64,000 bases of DNA. Origin: Fibrobacter sp. UWB4 (GTDB lineage: Bacteria; Fibrobacterota; Fibrobacteria; Fibrobacterales; Fibrobacteraceae). The stretch is taken from assembly GCF_002210345.1 (NCBI RefSeq), contig NZ_MWQI01000002.1, forward strand, positions 186,001-250,000, given 5' to 3'. This document shows positions 36,619-45,311 of the stretch, piece by piece. The position numbers and the translations under genes were made by a program. Positions within the stretch are counted from its first letter, which is position 1, and every line of letters starts with the position of its first letter. The notes below the pieces were generated by a model. It worked only from the letters and a program-made list of their open reading frames with translations. It had not been told where the DNA came from and did not search any database.

Positions 36619-39600
36619 ATGGCACAAAAAAATTCGAAAAATCAAAGAAAACTGTATTTTGGGGTAGCATTTTCGGCAATCGCCGTTTTGCTCATTTTGA
36701 TCTTTGGCAACAGGCAAAACAACTTTACTGCGGAATCTGCAGAAAATATTTTCTACGACCAGTTTTTTAAATGGACAACTGAAGTACGGGATACGACAAG
36801 CACAAAAGACGGCATCATCATGGAAAGCAAGCCGTACAATGATCCCAGTATCCTCATTGCAGACATTGATGAAAAGTCATTGCAAAAGCTCGGGCATTAC
36901 TACGAATGGGACCGATCCATCCATGCAAAAGTCATCAAGAATTTAAGCGAAGGCGGGGCCGCAGCCATCGCTTTCGATATTCTTTTCAAAGAAGCGGACT
37001 TCGGAAAACGCAGAGGCGAGCAGTGCCGCGACATCCTTACTGCACTTGATCCAGACACAAGCCACATCGCGTTATTCTCACAAATTCAATCGTACTACAA
37101 TTACGATTCCGTTCTCGTCGAAGCGACACGCAATTCCGGCATTTGCATCGTCAGTTTCTTGATGAACAACACCTCGTACTACAAGAACAAAAGCGACTGG
37201 AATCCGTTAAGCACATGGGACCGCGCCAAAGAAATCGGATTTTCATCGACTCTGCAGTTAAACCAGGTCGATAAGCCGCAAAATATTGAATCACGACAGC
37301 TACTCGACAACGTATTCCCGGAACTTTCCAACGCAGGCGCCCGCATCGGAGCTGTTAACGCCTACCCCGACAACGACGGCACCATTCGCCGTATCAGCAT
37401 GTTGTACAAGTTCCCATTTGTCAAAGACGATAAGCTCGCCCCGCAGCGCATCTACTCGACGCTTTCCTTAATGACCATTTTGCACCTTTTCCACAAGGAT
37501 CCCAAAGACATCACCGTAAAAACGGGAAAATACATCGATATCGGGAAACCTTTTGGAATTTACCGAGACTCTGTCGGCGAATACCATACAACTTACCCCA
37601 ACTTCACCTATCCCATGTTTATCGCCTTGCGCGACAAGATGAAGCAAATCAAGGAAAGCGGCGTTGAAAAGGCAAGTCTAGTCGAGACATCATCCAAGGT
37701 TACAGCAAAAAGGAACAACGATGGACGAATAGTCTTTGACATATTCATTGACGACGACCAGCACCTAGACGAAAGACTTTCAATGCTTTTACGAAAGCTT
37801 CCTGTAAACATCTTTGACAAGCTCAAGGACAACAAATCCATTGATTTAAAGTTCGGCTATAAAATGGCAAAAAGCGAAGATGACGAAGGTGTTTACGTCA
37901 TCACAAACGAAGACGATGAAGAAATCTACATCACGCCCAACATAATCAAGACAATCCATTTTTACGAATCAAGCTATCGACGCATCAAAGTTGGCGAGCA
38001 CAAGCATTTGTCACGCCAAATGGAAATAAGCTACAACAAATCAAAAGACGAATGGTCCGCTTCAATCGCATTTTTCACAAATCAAATCTTGCGGGACATT
38101 TCCAAGGTTACAGATAAACAAATCAGTAGCCTCACGCCCGGCGAAGAATTGCGATTCGGTCCTCACAAGCGTATTCCCATCGGAGAGCACGGCGAATACC
38201 TCATCAAGTACAAAGGCCGTTTCAACCGAGTCACCCCCGAAACAAGAACTTTCAAGCACATATCTTACTACGACATTTTTAGAGACACCACAAATCTCGA
38301 CCAATACGCCGGAAAAACAATTATTCTCGGATCATCAGTATCGGCGCTCTTCGATATCGTGAACGGGCCACACGAAGAAAATGTCCCGGCAATTCTCGTG
38401 CACGCAAGCATCATCAAGAACATCCTCGAAGACGATTATCTGACCGTATTGAACGAACGCCACCAGCGTTACGCCGTAATTTTGCTCGCCTTAATCAGCA
38501 CCCTCATCGGGCTATACTTCAGAAGCTTTGCTTCACTATTCTTCACAATTACGCTTGCCATTCTATACACATTACTCGCCTACATTTGCTTCAAGCACAA
38601 TGTTTACATAGGCGTTTCCAAGCAGCTCTTCGCCATCATTGCCACAAATACACTCGCCATGGTTGTGCAAGCGTATTTTGAGAGCAAGGAAAAGAAATTT
38701 ATTACAAGTTCATTCAAGCAGTACATATCCCCGGAACTGATCGATGAAATGGTTGCAGGAGGCATCACCCCGCAACTCGGCGGTGAAGAATCAAACATCA
38801 CGGCCTACTTCACTGACATCCAAAGTTTTTCGACTTTCTCTGAACAAATTGGCAACCCGACCAAGCTCGTTGAACTTCTGAATGAATATCTGACCGCAAT
38901 GACCGAAGTTTTGACAACCAAGAACAAAGGAACGCTCGACAAGTACGAAGGGGATGCCATCATCGCCTTTTTCGGCGCCCCAATGAAATACGACGATCAC
39001 GCCAAACGCGCTTGCGACACAGCACTCGACATGCAAAGCGAACTTTTAAAGCTCCGCAAAAAATGGCACAGCGAAGAAAAAAAATGGCCAAACGTCGTAC
39101 TCAACATGCACATGCGAATCGGCATCAACACAGGTAACATCGTGACCGGAAACATGGGTTCCACCATGCGCAAGAACTACACCATGATGGGCGATGAAGT
39201 CAACCTTGCAGCTCGTCTTGAAAGTGCAGCAAAGCAGTACGGAGCCTACATTCACATTTGCAAAAACACAATCGATCAGCTCGTCGAGCAGAAAACCAAC
39301 AACCAATACATTTACCGTCCACTCGACATCATTCGCGTCGTGGGTAAAGACGAACCTGTTGAAACATACGAGCTGCTCGCTTACGCAAACGACAAGGATT
39401 CAAGCAAGCTCAAGAAGCTCTGCAAGCTCTGGGAACAGGCCCGTGCCGCTTATCTCGACATGCAATGGGACAAGGCAATAGAACTATTCACGCAATGCCT
39501 CGCGTACGAGCCGCATTTGCCCGAACGCGATCCGGGAAGCAAAACTTGCCCAAGCCAGGTCTACATCAAGCGCTGCAAAGCCTATAAACAAAATCCGCCC

Positions 39601-39651
39601 GCAAGCGCAGGCGAAAAATGGGACGGAATCTTTACCGCTACTGAGAAATAG
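36619..39651 (+). CDS. Membrane adenylate/guanylate cyclase with CHASE2 sensor
   Basis: 1010 aa from ATG 36619. TM1 is at residues ~12-30. A large extracytoplasmic CHASE2 domain follows (FYDQFFKWTTEV, ILIADIDEKSLQKLGHYYEWDR, AIAFDILFKEADF, ILGSSVSALFDIVNGPHEENVPAILVHA), with an insertion of about 200 residues. Three TM helices lie around 610-690. A class III cyclase domain starts near residue 720 (AYFTDIQSFSTFSEQ with metal Asp, KYEGDAIIAFFGAP, and NxxxR-type NLAARLESAAK). A TPR-like helical tail ends the protein. It probably makes cAMP on an unknown signal. Confidence 0.9.
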   Translation: MAQKNSKNQRKLYFGVAFSAIAVLLILIFGNRQNNFTAESAENIFYDQFFKWTTEVRDTTSTKDGIIMESKPYNDPSILIADIDEKSLQKLGHYYEWDRSIHAKVIKNLSEGGAAAIAFDILFKEADFGKRRGEQCRDILTALDPDTSHIALFSQIQSYYNYDSVLVEATRNSGICIVSFLMNNTSYYKNKSDWNPLSTWDRAKEIGFSSTLQLNQVDKPQNIESRQLLDNVFPELSNAGARIGAVNAYPDNDGTIRRISMLYKFPFVKDDKLAPQRIYSTLSLMTILHLFHKDPKDITVKTGKYIDIGKPFGIYRDSVGEYHTTYPNFTYPMFIALRDKMKQIKESGVEKASLVETSSKVTAKRNNDGRIVFDIFIDDDQHLDERLSMLLRKLPVNIFDKLKDNKSIDLKFGYKMAKSEDDEGVYVITNEDDEEIYITPNIIKTIHFYESSYRRIKVGEHKHLSRQMEISYNKSKDEWSASIAFFTNQILRDISKVTDKQISSLTPGEELRFGPHKRIPIGEHGEYLIKYKGRFNRVTPETRTFKHISYYDIFRDTTNLDQYAGKTIILGSSVSALFDIVNGPHEENVPAILVHASIIKNILEDDYLTVLNERHQRYAVILLALISTLIGLYFRSFASLFFTITLAILYTLLAYICFKHNVYIGVSKQLFAIIATNTLAMVVQAYFESKEKKFITSSFKQYISPELIDEMVAGGITPQLGGEESNITAYFTDIQSFSTFSEQIGNPTKLVELLNEYLTAMTEVLTTKNKGTLDKYEGDAIIAFFGAPMKYDDHAKRACDTALDMQSELLKLRKKWHSEEKKWPNVVLNMHMRIGINTGNIVTGNMGSTMRKNYTMMGDEVNLAARLESAAKQYGAYIHICKNTIDQLVEQKTNNQYIYRPLDIIRVVGKDEPVETYELLAYANDKDSSKLKKLCKLWEQARAAYLDMQWDKAIELFTQCLAYEPHLPERDPGSKTCPSQVYIKRCKAYKQNPPASAGEKWDGIFTATEK

Positions 39652-39663
39652 CGGCTTCGCCGC

Positions 39664-39746
39664 AGTTACTAGTTAATAGTTATTAGTTACTAGAGATTGC
39701 AATATAAACATTTCTAGTAACTAGTAACTCGGAACTTGAAACTACG
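39664..39746. repeat. Convergent heptamer array pair (hairpin-forming)
   Basis: Left arm AGTTACT, AGTTAAT, AGTTATT, AGTTACT, AGAGATT; right arm, read on the other strand, AGTTTCA, AGTTCCG, AGTTACT, AGTTACT, AGAAATG. AGTTACTAGAGA pairs with TTTCTAGTAACT at the tip. It lies between the convergent cyclase and panC genes. Confidence 0.75.
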
Positions 39747-39759
39747 CGCATCAGCGCGC

Positions 39760-40611
39760 TTAATTCAATTCCATATTGTCAATGAGGCGGGTCTTTCCGA
39801 AGAAGGCTGCTGCAAGAATCACGGCCTTGTCTTCAGCGGCAAGGGCGCCATTGCACTTCTGCAAGTTCTTCTGGTTAGCCACTTCCACATACTGCACAAC
39901 GCCACGGGCAGCCACAATCGACTTCACAACGATATCGCGAATCTTCGAGACGCTGCGTTCGCCAGCTTCATAGGCAGCCTTAGCAGCTTTCAAGCCGTTG
40001 TAAATGCCAAGTGCCTGATCGCGTTCTTCTTCCGTCAAGTATTCGTTACGGCTAGAGCGGGCAAGGCCACTTTCTTCACGCACAATCTTCACGCGGTGAA
40101 TCTTGATATTGAAGTTCAAGTCCTTCACCATTCTTTCGATCAGGAACACCTGCTGGTAATCCTTCTCGCCAAAGTAAGCGTCATTTGCGCCAGAAATGAG
40201 GAACAGCTTGGAAACGACAGTCAATACGCCACGGAAATGTCCCGGACGGTAAGCGCCACAGTACATGCCTTCGAGAGCTTCATCACGGACAAGCGTCATC
40301 GGGTCGCCATCGGGGTACATTTCAGCAACAGACGGTGCAAAGACGTAATCAGCGCCGATAGATTCAGCAAGCTTCGCATCAGCCTCCAGGCGTTTCGGGT
40401 ACTTGTCCAGGTCTTCGTTCTTGCCGAACTGAATGGGGTTCAAGAACACACTTACAACAGTCACATCGCACTCGCTCACGGATGCCTTGATAAGAGCGCC
40501 ATGACCTTCATGGAGAGCACCCATCGTTGGAACGAGACCGATTCTTTTCCCTTCCTTCGCAAGAGGAGCAAGCGTTTGACGTAGGGAATCGATAGACTTA
40601 ATAATCTGCAT
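39760..40611 (-). CDS. panC: Pantothenate synthetase
   Basis: 283 aa. The ATP-binding VPTMGALHEGHGALI contains the HxGH motif; SVFLNPIQFGKNEDLDKYP, EMYPDG, CGAYRPGHFRGVLTVVSKL and LARSSRNEYL follow. It joins pantoate and beta-alanine in pantothenate synthesis. It is the last gene of folK-deoxynucleoside kinase-panC, with a 2-nt gap to the kinase stop. Confidence 0.97.
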   Translation of the reverse strand: MQIIKSIDSLRQTLAPLAKEGKRIGLVPTMGALHEGHGALIKASVSECDVTVVSVFLNPIQFGKNEDLDKYPKRLEADAKLAESIGADYVFAPSVAEMYPDGDPMTLVRDEALEGMYCGAYRPGHFRGVLTVVSKLFLISGANDAYFGEKDYQQVFLIERMVKDLNFNIKIHRVKIVREESGLARSSRNEYLTEEERDQALGIYNGLKAAKAAYEAGERSVSKIRDIVVKSIVAARGVVQYVEVANQKNLQKCNGALAAEDKAVILAAAFFGKTRLIDNMELN

Positions 40612-40613
40612 GA

Positions 40614-41264
40614 TTAGTTACCTTCTGGAACAAAATAAGTCGTTTGACTTGGGCAAGACGCAATCGCGTTCAATACCATCTGCAAATGGCTTTCGTTATG
40701 GACAAAATCGATATTGTCAGTATTGATGATGAGCACAGGAGCATCCGTGTAGTGCCAAAAATGGTGGTCATAACGGTCCTGCAAGTCGCTCAGGTAATTG
40801 CCGTCAATGGTCTTTTCCATCGCGCGGCCACGGCCCCTGATGCGCTTTAACAGCGTCGAGACGCTCGCCTGCAAATAGACAACGTAATCCGGCTTGCGAA
40901 TATCGTGATTCAAGGCGTTCGACACCTGGTCATACATCGTAAGTTCATTTTCGGTGAGGTTCTGCGAAGCAAAGATGCGGTCTTTGTCAAACGTATAATC
41001 GCTCACCAGCAAGTCGTGGAACAAATCGCTCTGCAAGGCAGAATTCTGGAGCTGCTTAAAACGGTCGAGCAAAAAGAAGAGCTGCGTCTGGAAAGCGTAT
41101 GCCGAACGGTTCTCGTAGAATTTTGGCAAGAAAGGATTCTCTGCAAAATTCTCTTCGATGAACATTGCATTCCAGCGATCACAGATAGCACGGGCAAGTG
41201 AAGTCTTTCCAACTCCAATCACACCCTCAATAGCCATGAAATGAATGTTCTTATCAAGGAGCAT
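40614..41264 (-). CDS. Deoxynucleoside kinase
   Basis: 216 aa from ATG 41264, which overlaps the folK stop (TAATG) and has GGAGG upstream; the longer frame is folK in another phase. P-loop IEGVIGVGKTSLA, then ENFAENPFLPKFYENRSAYAFQTQLFFLLDRFKQ, SDYTFDKDRIFA and RGRAMEKTIDGNYL (lid), matching the dGK/dAK family. It salvages deoxynucleosides into dNMPs. The specificity is not evident. Confidence 0.92.
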   Translation of the reverse strand: MLLDKNIHFMAIEGVIGVGKTSLARAICDRWNAMFIEENFAENPFLPKFYENRSAYAFQTQLFFLLDRFKQLQNSALQSDLFHDLLVSDYTFDKDRIFASQNLTENELTMYDQVSNALNHDIRKPDYVVYLQASVSTLLKRIRGRGRAMEKTIDGNYLSDLQDRYDHHFWHYTDAPVLIINTDNIDFVHNESHLQMVLNAIASCPSQTTYFVPEGN

Positions 41265-41773
41265 TAAGGTTCCTCCCCATTTATAACACGGAACGGAATC
41301 TTTTCTTCTTTCGAAAGCAGTTCCGTAAGCAAGTCCTTCACCGTCTTGTTCGTCTTCGGATCCACCCAGTCCGGTGCAATGTCGCATAACGGCACAAGCA
41401 CAAACTGGCGATTATAAATCTGCGGATGCGGTATAGTCGGGCGCCCAGAACAGATTTCACGACCAAAGAAGAGCAAATCCAGGTCCACTTCCCTAGAATT
41501 CCAATGACCGCGGTCCTTGCGTCCAAGAACAAGCTCGGAACCCTTTAAATAGTATAAAAGTTTAGTCGGATCACCATCGTACCAGAAACTCACGACCTGG
41601 TTAAAATACGGTCCTTGACCCTCCGGTCCAACAGGTGGCGTTTCATAAATAGGACTTTCTACCCAGCCGCCTGCGCTTATACGGCGAAGCATGTCCCTCC
41701 CGGCATTCAAGTGGGCCGAGCGGTCTGGAAGATTGCTTCCGAGTGCTATATATACTCTATTTAAGGAATCCAC
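41264..41773 (-). CDS. folK: Hydroxymethyldihydropterin pyrophosphokinase
   Basis: 169 aa from GTG 41773. YIALGSNLPDR, YETPPVGPEGQGPYFNQVV, GRKDRGHWNSREVDLDLLFFG and TIPHPQIYNRQFVLVPLCDIAPDW are the family's signature segments. It makes the pyrophosphorylated pterin for folate. The -10 box TATATT ends 6 nt before the GTG, so the mRNA is probably leaderless with GTG as first codon. Confidence 0.96.
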   Translation of the reverse strand: MDSLNRVYIALGSNLPDRSAHLNAGRDMLRRISAGGWVESPIYETPPVGPEGQGPYFNQVVSFWYDGDPTKLLYYLKGSELVLGRKDRGHWNSREVDLDLLFFGREICSGRPTIPHPQIYNRQFVLVPLCDIAPDWVDPKTNKTVKDLLTELLSKEEKIPFRVINGEEP

Positions 41774-41795
41774 GCCCCAAATATAGTCATTTTTT

Positions 41796-41908
41796 AGTTA
41801 ATAGATACTAGTCATTGGTCGTTAGTCATTGGTCATTAGTTACTAGCGATTCAAAAAAAAGAAATTTTCTAAGAACCAATAACTAGTGACTTAGAACTAA
41901 GAACTCGC
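41796..41908. repeat. Convergent heptamer array pair, 8 plus 6 units
   Basis: Left: AGTTAAT, AGATACT, AGTCATT, GGTCGTT, AGTCATT, GGTCATT, AGTTACT, AGCGATT. Right arm on the other strand: GCGAGTT, CTTAGTT, CTAAGTC, ACTAGTT, ATTGGTT, CTTAGAA. An A-rich spacer separates the arms. Confidence 0.8.
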
Positions 41909-41936
41909 AATATTTTTCACAAAAAAAAATTTTTTT

Positions 41937-41965
41937 ATGACATTTCACAAAATTTAATGTATCTT
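41937..41965 (+). promoter_or_regulatory. Promoter of rho
   Basis: ATGACA (41937-41942), 17 bp, TATCTT (41960-41965). Transcription would start near 41972, at the base of the first leader hairpin. Confidence 0.55.
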
Positions 41966-42095
41966 TTAACCCGTTCCGCTATTTCGGAACGTAATATTAA
42001 ATCATCAATAAAATTTATGGGGCAATAAGCCCTAGTCATCATTTCACTATATCGCCTATTTCATTTTTTGAAATATCCAATTATAGGACGCAATC

Positions 42096-44159
42096 GTGCC
42101 CAGAACACCCAAGAATCAGAATTTAGAACAAAACGCTCAAGCTCCTTCTTTGACGGATCTCGTTTATCCCGAAAGCACAGGTATTCCCGTACCCGATTAT
42201 CTGGGAACACCCGACAAGCTTCCTGAAAATGCCGATGAAGTGCCTCAGCCCAAGCGCCGCGGTAGAAAGCCGGGTCAAAAAGCAAAAGTCCGCAAGGACG
42301 TTGATGTCGAAGAAAATTTCCAGGCCGATATCGAACAAAATTATCAAGAAAAAAAAGAACCGGTTGATGGCATTGCTGCCGCCGAAAAGCGCCTCGCCGA
42401 GCAGTACGGTGTAGCAAACATTGATGCCATTGCAGAACCGATTTACACGGGCGAACAAAACTACAAGCCAGCAGAACCTACCGAAGAAAGCGCATTTGTT
42501 GGCGAAAGCAACGGCGAACCCGTTATTCCGCAATCAGCCGATGCAGCACAAGGCCAGGCAGAAAATCAAGGCGATGTATCCGCCGATCCGAATGCCGATC
42601 CAAACGCCCAGCAGCAAGGTGAAGCTCAGGCACAGAACGGCGAAGGTCAGGACGACCGCCGCTTCAACAACCAGAACGGCAAGTTCAACAAGTTCAATAA
42701 GAACAACAAGTTCAACAAGAACAACCGCAATCGCAATTTCCAGCAAGAAGAATTTGTCGATGACTCCGCAACGCTCCCGGCTCCAGGTTCCGAAGCTATT
42801 TTAAAGGCTAAGGAAAACTGGCTCAAGTTCCGCAAGCTCTCCATGAGCGAACTCCAGGAACTCGCCGTGCAAAAGGAAGTGGACTTCCGCAGAATGAGGA
42901 AGCAGTCCCTCAACTACATTTTGCAGAGCCTCGAAAACGAAGGCAATATCATTTATACGGAAGGCGTCCTCGAAGTGACTCCACAAGGTCACGGATTCCT
43001 CCGCATGCCGGATCAGAACTACCAGACCAGCGCCGATGACGTTTACGTGAGCCAGAACCTTATCCGTAAATTCAATCTCAAGATTGGCGATACGATTGAA
43101 GGTCTTGTGCGCACGCCTCGCGAACAAGATAAGTACTTCTCCATGCGCCGCATCGACCGCGTGAACTTTGAAGAACCGGACAAGATGCGCCGCCGTGTGG
43201 CATTCGAATATTTAACGCCGATCCATCCGGAAGAAAAGATCCACCTCGAATGGAACGAGACGGAATACAGCACCCGCATCATGGACTTGTTCTCCCCGAT
43301 CGGTAAAGGCCAGCGCAGTATCATCCTCGCACCTCCACGTACCGGTAAGACCGTTCTCTTGCAGAACGTGACCCGCGCTATCGCAAAGAACCATCCTGAA
43401 ATCATCCTCATCACGCTCCTCATTGACGAACGTCCGGAAGAAGTCACCGAAATGCGCGACATCATCACGGACATCAAGGAAAAGGCAGCGGAAAAGGGAA
43501 TTGAAATCAAGGCTGAAGTTGTCGCCTCGACATTCGATGAACCGCCTGAGCACCACACCCGTGTTGCCAACATGGTTTTGGAAAAGGCAAAGCGCCTCGT
43601 CGAAAGCCAGAAGGACGTCGTGATTCTGCTCGACTCCATCACGCGTTTCGCTCGAGCAAACAACGTCGTGATTCCGCATTCCGGCAAGATCTTGTCTGGC
43701 GGTGTGGATGCAAACGCAATGCAGTTCCCGAAGAAATTCTTCGGTGCCGCCCGTAAGATTCAGGACAAGATCCGCACCGTGAAAAACGAAGACGGTTCCA
43801 TCACGGAAGAAGTGCAGAAGAACGGCTCTCTCACCATCATCGGCACGGCTCTTATCGAAACCGGCAGCCGCATGGACGAAGTGATCTTCGAAGAATTCAA
43901 GGGCACTGGCAACATGGAACTCGTACTTGACCGCCGCATCGCCGAAAAGCGCATCTGGCCCGCCATTGACGTGTTCAAGTCCGGCACCCGCAAGGAAGAA
44001 CGCTTGCTCACGCTCCTCGAACAGAACGCCGCCTGGAACTTCAGACGCGGCAGCCAGAACGAGACGGAAACGGGCATCATGGAGAACCTGCTCAAGCTCA
44101 TGAGCAAGCTCAAGACAAATGCCGAACTCCTGAGCGTCCTCTCCAAACCAAAAGTCTAA
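42096..44159 (+). CDS. rho: Transcription termination factor Rho with long disordered N-terminal region
   Basis: 687 aa, against about 420 in E. coli. Residues 1-235 are low in complexity: acidic/Gln-rich, then an Asn/Lys/Phe-rich tract of NGKFNKFNKNN type (~188-211). From ~240 the protein is ordinary Rho: a helix-extended N domain, RNA-binding DVYVSQNLIRKFNLK, Walker A APPRTGKTVLL, LLIDERPEEVTEM, the R-loop/Q-loop region SGGVDANAMQFPKKFFGAARK and LDRRIAEKRIWPAIDV. Rho IDRs of this kind in Bacteroides and Clostridium have been linked to condensate or prion-like behaviour. A structured leader suggests autoregulation. Confidence 0.96.
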   Translation: MPRTPKNQNLEQNAQAPSLTDLVYPESTGIPVPDYLGTPDKLPENADEVPQPKRRGRKPGQKAKVRKDVDVEENFQADIEQNYQEKKEPVDGIAAAEKRLAEQYGVANIDAIAEPIYTGEQNYKPAEPTEESAFVGESNGEPVIPQSADAAQGQAENQGDVSADPNADPNAQQQGEAQAQNGEGQDDRRFNNQNGKFNKFNKNNKFNKNNRNRNFQQEEFVDDSATLPAPGSEAILKAKENWLKFRKLSMSELQELAVQKEVDFRRMRKQSLNYILQSLENEGNIIYTEGVLEVTPQGHGFLRMPDQNYQTSADDVYVSQNLIRKFNLKIGDTIEGLVRTPREQDKYFSMRRIDRVNFEEPDKMRRRVAFEYLTPIHPEEKIHLEWNETEYSTRIMDLFSPIGKGQRSIILAPPRTGKTVLLQNVTRAIAKNHPEIILITLLIDERPEEVTEMRDIITDIKEKAAEKGIEIKAEVVASTFDEPPEHHTRVANMVLEKAKRLVESQKDVVILLDSITRFARANNVVIPHSGKILSGGVDANAMQFPKKFFGAARKIQDKIRTVKNEDGSITEEVQKNGSLTIIGTALIETGSRMDEVIFEEFKGTGNMELVLDRRIAEKRIWPAIDVFKSGTRKEERLLTLLEQNAAWNFRRGSQNETETGIMENLLKLMSKLKTNAELLSVLSKPKV

Positions 44160-44200
44160 AGCAATTTAGACAAGAAACGTCTTATTCAAATTTGACGAGA

Positions 44201-44229
44201 AGCCCGCGCATTAAAGCGCGGGCTTTTTT
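44201..44229 (+). terminator. Terminator of rho
   Basis: AGCCCGCGC-ATTAAA-GCGCGGGCT followed by a T-run. Confidence 0.9.
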
Positions 44230-44232
44230 ACG

Positions 44233-44305
44233 CTTGTCATACCGGACTTTGTTCCGGCATCGCCTTTTTTATGCTTGTCATGCCCGTCTCCGAACGGGCA
44301 TCTCC
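44233..44305. repeat. Two REP-like palindromes in tandem
   Basis: CTTGTCATACCGGA-CTTTGT-TCCGGCATC and CTTGTCATGCCCGT-CTCCGA-ACGGGCATC. The stems differ but keep complementarity, apart from one wobble-type change. Confidence 0.65.
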
Positions 44306-44343
44306 TTTTTACAAGCGAAAAATTTTTACGTTTACTACCGTAA

Positions 44344-44386
44344 CGTCATTGCGAGAACCCTGTAAGGGGCCGAAGCAATCCATAAA
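44344..44386. repeat. CGTCATTGCGAG...GAAGCAATCC dispersed repeat
   Basis: Begins CGTCATTGCGAGAACC, ends CCGAAGCAATCC, a layout common among dispersed bacterial repeats. It lies directly before the proC ribosome site. Confidence 0.45.
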
Positions 44387-44405
44387 GTTTAAAAAGGACA
44401 TAAAA

Positions 44406-45212
44406 ATGAACACTACGATTTTCTTTGCCGGTACTGGTAACATGGGCGGAGCCATCCTCCGTGGTCTTTTGAATGCAGGCACAGACGCCAAGAACATTTT
44501 CTTCTTTGACCCGAGTGACAAGGCTGCCGAAGCCGTAAGCGCCCTCGGTTGCGTCCGCGTCAAGAGCTTTGCCGAAGGCATCGAAAAGGCTAACGTCACA
44601 TTCCTCTGCGTCAAGCCGCAGATTTTCAAGCTCGTTGCCGCCGAATGGAAGGCAGCCGCATCTGCTCTCAAGAGCGAAAAGACGTTCATCAGCATCATGG
44701 CCGGTGTCGCCCGCAAGAGCCTCATCGAAGTGCTCGGTGAAAAGAATCAGGTGCTCCGCGTGATGCCGAACTTGCCGCTCACTGTTGGCAAGGGCTCCGT
44801 TGGCCTCGCCACCGACGGCGTCTCCGAAGAAACGCTCAAGCTCGCCGAAGAAATCTTTGGCAACATCGGCGTGACCTGCCGCGTTGCAGAATCCCTCATC
44901 GACGCCGTGACCGGACTTTCCGGCAGCGCCCCGGCATACGTCTTTGAATTCATCGAAGGCCTGACCCGCGGTGGCGTGAAGGCTGGCCTCACCCGCGATG
45001 TCGCCTTGAAGCTCGCTCTCGGCACCATCGAAGGTAGCGTCGAACTCGTCAAGCAGTCCGGCAAGAGCCCGAGCGACCTCTGCGCCATGGTTTGCTCTCC
45101 GGCAGGTACGACAATCGCAGGCATCGATGCCCTCGAAGAAGGCGCATTCCGCAGCACGCTTATCAAAGCTGTTGTCGCCGGTACGAACCGCAGCAAGGAA
45201 CTGGGAAAATAA
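44406..45212 (+). CDS. proC: Pyrroline-5-carboxylate reductase
   Basis: 268 aa from ATG 44406 (AAGGA 8 nt upstream; the frame upstream is repeat sequence). Rossmann motif IFFAGTGNMGGAIL, CVKPQ, RVMPNLPLTVGKG and the C-terminal dimer domain AVTGLSGSAPAYVFEFIEG...CSPAGTTIAGIDALEEGAFR. It reduces P5C to proline. Confidence 0.97.
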   Translation: MNTTIFFAGTGNMGGAILRGLLNAGTDAKNIFFFDPSDKAAEAVSALGCVRVKSFAEGIEKANVTFLCVKPQIFKLVAAEWKAAASALKSEKTFISIMAGVARKSLIEVLGEKNQVLRVMPNLPLTVGKGSVGLATDGVSEETLKLAEEIFGNIGVTCRVAESLIDAVTGLSGSAPAYVFEFIEGLTRGGVKAGLTRDVALKLALGTIEGSVELVKQSGKSPSDLCAMVCSPAGTTIAGIDALEEGAFRSTLIKAVVAGTNRSKELGK

Positions 45213-45213
45213 A

Positions 45214-45305
45214 CAAGTAGACGGTAGACAGTAGGAAGTAGACTGTAATAAGTTTGGCGGCAAAGCCGCGATTATAGACTTCCTACTTTCAACTTCCTAC
45301 TTCCA
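45214..45305. repeat. Convergent heptamer array pair directly before the sigma-54 activator gene
   Basis: Left units CAAGTAG, ACGGTAG, ACAGTAG, GAAGTAG, ACTGTAA, TAAGTTT; right units ATTATAG, ACTTCCT, ACTTTCA, ACTTCCT, ACTTCCA, inverted relative to the left. A CGGCAAAGCCG hairpin sits at the tip. The array ends 6 nt before the next ATG and takes the place of a ribosome site. Confidence 0.8.
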
Positions 45306-45311
45306 ACTAAA

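Larger units (their letters stand above)
41774..42095. other. 322-bp intergenic region: folK promoter, heptamer hairpin, rho leader
   Basis: From left: leaderless folK -10 (41785-41780, minus), a convergent heptamer array (41796-41908), then the rho promoter and a leader of about 124 nt with hairpins GTTCCG/CGGAAC (41973-41990) and GGGC/GCCC (42020-42032). Confidence 0.65.
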
